Assembly: GCA_028673005.1 (NCBI GenBank)
Contig: CM054117.1
Location: 51,395,870-51,459,869, forward strand
Source: Tanypteryx hageni
Lineage: Eukaryota; Arthropoda; Insecta; Odonata; Petaluridae
Direction of reading: 5' to 3'
Length of the DNA stretch: 64,000 bases
In this document: positions 59,901 to 64,000 of the stretch, one piece after another
Position numbering within the stretch: position 1 is the first letter of the stretch
Layout: the number at the start of each line of letters is the position of its first letter
Translations under genes and position numbers: made by a program
Notes under the pieces: generated by a model
What the model was told of the DNA's origin: nothing
Database searches by the model: none
Seen by the model: only the letters and a program-made list of their open reading frames with translations

Positions 59901-61076
59901 CGCCTGATGTAATTTGCTCTGCAATTTCTCCCTCACTTGATCAAATTCATTTCATAACAATAAGGTAGTTATTGTTAGCGGCACCCTATTCATTCTCTCT
60001 TTTAAATGGTATTAATTATGCTTGGAAATGAAGGCCTTTGATAAAATTCATCGGCTGAATTATACTTTTGATGACCTGCGCATGGTTTGGGTCGACCATG
60101 CCACACCATGATTCATTTTATAACAAATTTGAAACTTCGCAAAAGTTATCTGTGATGGTCGAGTGATTTAAAGAAAGCTTAAAAAACATGAATTTATGAG
60201 CTGTTGTTAACGTGACTGTTAACTGAATGTATATATAATTAGATAGGCCGAGTTTAGGACTTATTTGTTAGCATAACGCCGTATATTGTCGAAAGAATGA
60301 AACTGTTAATTATTGCATAAGTAGTTCAGGAATAACTTCGCCTCAACAGCCATTTTAACAATGTTGAAGGCGCGTAAATACAACTAAAATGGTTCTCTTT
60401 CAGTAAAATATTGATAAAACTGTCAAAGTGTTTCTATTAAAATCCTTTGCTATGATAACATAGAGAATTCGACACTTGGTGCTACTAAAATTCTAAGACA
60501 ATGGAAAACCTGGACAAGAATTCAATCTCGCGAGCTGGATTTCAAAAACAAATACTCTAGTAACTCAGTCACTTTCTATTCGAATTATATGTAAACATTT
60601 TAAAATGCAACTCTATCGTTCACTACGATGAAATATTATTTTCATCCCATATCAACGTGAAATATACACAGGAAGGTAATTTCTCGCAAAAAAAAAATCT
60701 TGCTCGGACACGAGAAAAAATAACTAGATGTCATGACGTTAATCCAGCGAAACGATGTTTTCGTCGTAAGAAATAGCTTATAACTGTCATAAAATGCCAC
60801 CAAAGGCTATGTAAATCGCCAACTCAACGTAACAAGCTTCGGTCCCTTTCGCCGCGAGTTTTTAACCGCCAAAAGAATGTTCCCCCACACTTATCATGCA
60901 AACGGAGACTCGACTACACACTTCTTCTTTTTACTGCGGCATTTCCGTTTCGCATACGTGCCCTCGAAGCCAGGAAAAAATAAATAAATTCCCACTCCTG
61001 AAAAAATTAATTGCGAGATAAGGAGAGATGATTCACCCCGCGGATTGCGATTTCGTTCACGTGACTCACCTTCGAA
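59901..61076. other. Non-coding stretch
   Basis: AT-rich with no recognised exon. The right end becomes GC-rich toward the candidate first exon at 61077. Confidence 0.4.
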
Positions 61077-61138
61077 GGTCGTCTCTCGCTGACTCACCGC
61101 GAAGTGGTCGGTCGACGCCGTCGATTTTAGCATTTCGC
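61077..61138 (-). CDS. Speculative first coding exon (possible start of the MORN5-like gene)
   Basis: A GC- and CpG-rich minus-strand block contains an ATG followed by MLKSTASTDHFAVSQRETTFEG, written here only to show the TTFEG end. It terminates at a consensus GTGAGT donor (rc of 61071-61076). A second GTGAGT lies about 24 bp earlier (rc of 61091-61096). A 'TFEG' end would suit the start of a MORN repeat (YxGxxxxG), and the block is on the same strand as the MORN5-like exons. However, it is 27.5 kb away and I found no MORN-repeat exons between, so the link is inference only. Upstream in-frame TTG/ATG codons exist and the start is not settled. It could equally be the first exon of another gene or chance. 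Confidence 0.2.
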
Positions 61139-61279
61139 GCGCGGAGCATTCGTTCAAGTCGTCTTAGTAGTATGATCAGCATGCATTCACGCGACGATAT
61201 TATTATTGCGTGCTTTTGGCATGCAGACTCGGTAGCTTGCGGGCGCGACCGTGGAAAACGTACTACGTCGCATCCAACC

Positions 61280-62212
61280 TTAACCCTCCGGTACTCGCGC
61301 GGGGTAGATTTCTACCCCATCCCTCACATTTTATGATGGTTTCCCTCCCGTTCGTTTTTCACTGTCGCGTCCTTTTCAGTAGCTGGAATGACACATGTGT
61401 GGAAGGTTTTTAGGCAAAAATTTCTAGTATTGTGTTGACCGTTTTTGAGTAAGGACGCTTTTTCTTAGACGGCGCACGGCGATCTGAGACGATCATCTGT
61501 GATATATACCTCCTTGTGTGGAAAATATTGTTGCTGTTTTGGTGAATTAGTGTGTAATGCAAAAATTGTCGGTTTTTTATGTTTCTGTTTCTCATTTAAC
61601 AAATTTTAACCGATATTTATAATTTCTGAAGTGAGCAAATAAACTTATGCTCTTTTCATTTTCTCTCTCCATATGCAATATTATTGATAGTAAATACTTA
61701 AATTTTTATGCACTAATTTCTCACATTAATTAATTTATACTTTTCGGTTGTGTATGAGACATCTGAAAAAAATTCTGAGACATCTGAGAATAATTCTGAG
61801 ACATCTGAGAAAAACAGATGTGTATGAAACATCTGACAAAATGAGGACTCTTTTGAAAATAGGAAAATTATTACAATTGTTCTTTTATAAACTTTTATGC
61901 ATTTATTATATATTTATATTAGAGAGTAATTGTAATTTAACCATTTTTCACCAAATTTCATTTTGTATTTTGTTTTCGCATGCCAAAAATATATTGACTT
62001 AAGTTTTATCAATTTTTATTTTAAAATGATATTATTAAATATCGTTAAAATACTATCTGCTGTTTCTATTAAATTAGACATATATTTGTCCTTTTTTTGT
62101 TGACGAATGAATTACATTTTGAATGCATTTTCAATGTAAGTCATATGGGATTAAAATCGACCCTGCGCGAGTACTAACGTTCGAAAAACCCACGCGAGTA
62201 CCAGAGAGTTAA
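61280..62212. mobile_element. piggyBac-like non-autonomous element between TTAA target sites
   Basis: TTAA (61280-61283) is followed by CCCTCCGGTACTCGCGCGGG. At the other end, the rc of 62190-62208 reads CTCTCTGGTACTCGCGTGGG and is followed by TTAA (62209-62212). The 20-bp ends match at 17 of 20 positions. TTAA duplications and CCY-type ends are the mark of piggyBac transposons. The 925-bp interior has no transposase. An inner palindrome GGGGTAGATTTCTACCCC (61300-61317) adjoins the left end. A second copy of the end (GCGCGAGTACT, 62165-62175) sits just inside the right end. Confidence 0.88.
61756..61818. repeat. 21-bp tandem repeat, three units
   Basis: GAGACATCTGA..AA.ATTCT repeats at 61756, 61777 and 61798, inside the piggyBac-like element. 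TGTATGAGACATCTGA/TGTATGAAACATCTGA flank it (61751 and 61821). Confidence 0.9.
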
Positions 62213-62883
62213 AGGAATAGAACCATTTCTTTGAACAAACACACGCGAGCGCGACATTATCCATTTCGAAGTAGAAATCGCGCGATTACGATACCATTCT
62301 ACGCCTAACCAACCCATTTCTAAACTGAAAACATCCATTTCCGTCGATTTTTTTAAAGAGAGCCGCATCTTCGATGGCGAGCTTTGACGCCGGGAGAAGG
62401 AGAGGAGAAAAAAATCTCCGCCGATAAAATATTCCGATTCGGTGCGTCGGACATGAAGATTGACAAAAGCAATTCCAAAAGCACTCCACGGAACGCATAA
62501 ATTTGAGATCCCGCTGAATAACAATCGGAAGCATTGGTAATAATCAGGCGCGCGATATGCGCTCCCATCGAATCCATAAACGGCCAAGCCAACTCATTGT
62601 TTACTACAAACCACTCTACGCACACCTGCCGGCTGTTATATCTCTCTCTCTCTCTCTCTCTCTTTACACATTCGCGCGCAATCTCTCTCTCTCTCTCTGT
62701 TTCTTCTTCTTTTGCTTAAGGGGTTATAAAAAAGAAAGGGAGAGGGAGAAATGTGCGTCAATTTACTACTTTTAACGTGCGCTCCGGACAAGGGATTCCA
62801 AAAAAAACAGCTAACACCATAAGCATGTGCATATTATTATAGACGATGTATACCAGCAGTACTCACTCTTTGTAGTACGTGGT
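62213..62883. other. Region right of the piggyBac-like element, with (TC)n tracts
   Basis: 62213-62630 is open in three minus-strand frames (up to 137 codons), but none shows a known motif. (TC)n tracts lie at 62639-62664 and 62681-62699. Confidence 0.4.
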
Positions 62884-63423
62884 AGAACCTGATGTCACAA
62901 ATAATACTACGTAAGCCATATATCTCTTGAACACTCTATATGCCGTCTAGTGACATTACAATGTACGCTAAGCTACCTTACCTATTATTATGACGTCACG
63001 CCTCCGCATCGATCCGTTCAAACTCGTACTACAACCTTACGGTTAAAACTAAATCGAATGAAATCTCATATTTATGGATAATGTCATTCATAAAAGACAT
63101 TCTGATGAGATAAATGATATAATGAATATTAAGGGTACTTTATTCTAGGATATTTTGAAACTAAATTCGATTTACTCAAAAATGGCTCTAAGGATTTCGT
63201 TTAAAATGCATCTAAACGTACAGCCTGATGTCACAAATAATACTACCTAAGCCATATGTCCCAAAAAAGTTACTATATATCATCCAGTGGCATTATTTCT
63301 GCACAAGACGCTCAGCGTGCGCGTTCGAGGGGAGAGTTAATTTCGGGGCAAAAAGTGCAGTGATATCAAACGTATATACGCATACGAGAAAGTCTGTGCA
63401 ATGTATATTGCGCAGTTTATTTT
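62884..63423 (+). repeat. Interspersed repeat R2, copy b
   Basis: Two ~336-bp units opening CCTGATGTCACAAATAATAC at 62888 and 63224. It ends ATGTATATTGCGCAGTTTAT. It is highly similar to 21029-21574 over its whole length. Confidence 0.88.
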
Positions 63424-64000
63424 TAAGGCTAAGCGTGAATATGGTTGAAATTGTTTTGCTATCATCACTTCGGCATTCATGCGTGACTCCGGATTAAGTT
63501 GCTTTGATGTAGCAAAGCGTCGCAAGAACCTCTTCGCCGATAAGTGGTTGTTGGATTAAAAATTTCATCCATAACGATTCCATATATCCCACTGCAACAG
63601 CGTCCATCAGTGACTTATTTAAACTCTTGAGAAGTCATTTTGAGCGTATGGATAGTCAAAAATTGAAATTCCCCTAGTCACTTCACTATTATTTACATTT
63701 ACTAATATTTTAAAACGAGAGATTTTAATTGCGATATTCTATATATTGGCGCAACTTCAAAATATGTCGTAAAATACGCGATTGTAATAAGGTGCTTGAC
63801 GGGATAATTAAGCTAGCAAATCATGGTGCTCAGTTACGTAGACCACGGATTTATTTTTCTATTTCTTCTTCTAAACATTCTCATCTTGCTGAGAAGCATT
63901 GCTAGATAGCTTATTATTATCGTATATATAAAACCCTGCCACGTTCCTCCCAGAGCGTCTTGAAGATAATCGTAAAAATTCAAACATATATTCAACTTCA
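63424..64000. other. Non-coding stretch to the window end
   Basis: AT-rich, with no recognised gene, repeat or RNA. Confidence 0.4.

Noticed and set aside
33600..61000. MORN-repeat exons expected upstream of 33596
   Set aside because: I read the minus strand for the MORN spacing and for donor sites in the right phase and found nothing convincing.
62174..62625. 137-, 90- and 82-codon minus-strand frames
   Set aside because: Three frames are open at once over the same DNA, with no known motif. I would want transcript evidence before calling an exon.

Overview
This is a eukaryotic, animal-type window: AT-rich, nearly all non-coding, with canonical GT/AG splice signals, many decayed transposons and long (TA)n and (GA)n microsatellites. 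The transposon set points to an arthropod with a large, repeat-rich genome, most likely an insect: CR1/Jockey-like LINEs with (TAGATG)n tails, a Penelope-like element, hAT and piggyBac-like MITEs, and tRNA-derived SINE heads. The species cannot be fixed from the sequence alone. There are no operons, rRNA genes, CRISPR arrays or complete tRNA genes.

The only host gene I can defend lies on the minus strand. Two exons (33596-33432 and 29690-29165) join in frame across a GTGAGT...TTAG intron of 3741 bp. They encode the C-terminal part of a MORN5-like protein with an unusually long, charged C-terminal extension. The exons carrying the MORN repeats were not found. They lie either in the roughly 30 kb upstream, where a GC-rich first-exon candidate sits at 61077-61138, or beyond the window edge.

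Layout. 1-240: end of a hAT MITE. 738-950: interspersed repeat R1. 1078-1490: three diverged ~140-160 bp units. 1501-1551: hammerhead-ribozyme-like motif. 1600-2966 (minus): broken Penelope-like element with RT and GIY-YIG domains, cut off by hAT ends at 2968 and 3063. 3226-4487 (minus): hAT transposase pseudogene with an internal deletion. 6345-7110: SINE head and R1 copy. 14920-16260: SINE, hAT end, long inverted repeat and 5'-truncated LINE (minus). 18279-18346: perfect 18-bp hairpin. 19140-21574: repeat R2 split by a LINE insertion. 22043-22195: head-to-head SINE palindrome. 25600-27200: purine-rich minisatellites. 29165-33596: the MORN5-like gene, with a hAT MITE in its intron. 32797-33268: dense (TA)n tracts beside its exon. 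34560-34710, 36030-36410, 40240-40660 and 40840-41604: SINEs and dispersed repeats, one interrupted by a hAT MITE. 41700-42080: 153-bp tandem repeat. 43510-43635: small hAT MITE. 50560-51360: second LINE lineage (minus). 58300-59900: R2+R1 composite repeat. 61284-62208: piggyBac-like MITE between TTAA sites. 62884-63423: another R2 copy.

The remaining stretches are AT-rich intergenic or intronic DNA in which I see no supportable gene. The mobile elements do not work together. They record a sequence of nested insertions, and almost every coding copy is broken by stops, frameshifts or truncation.
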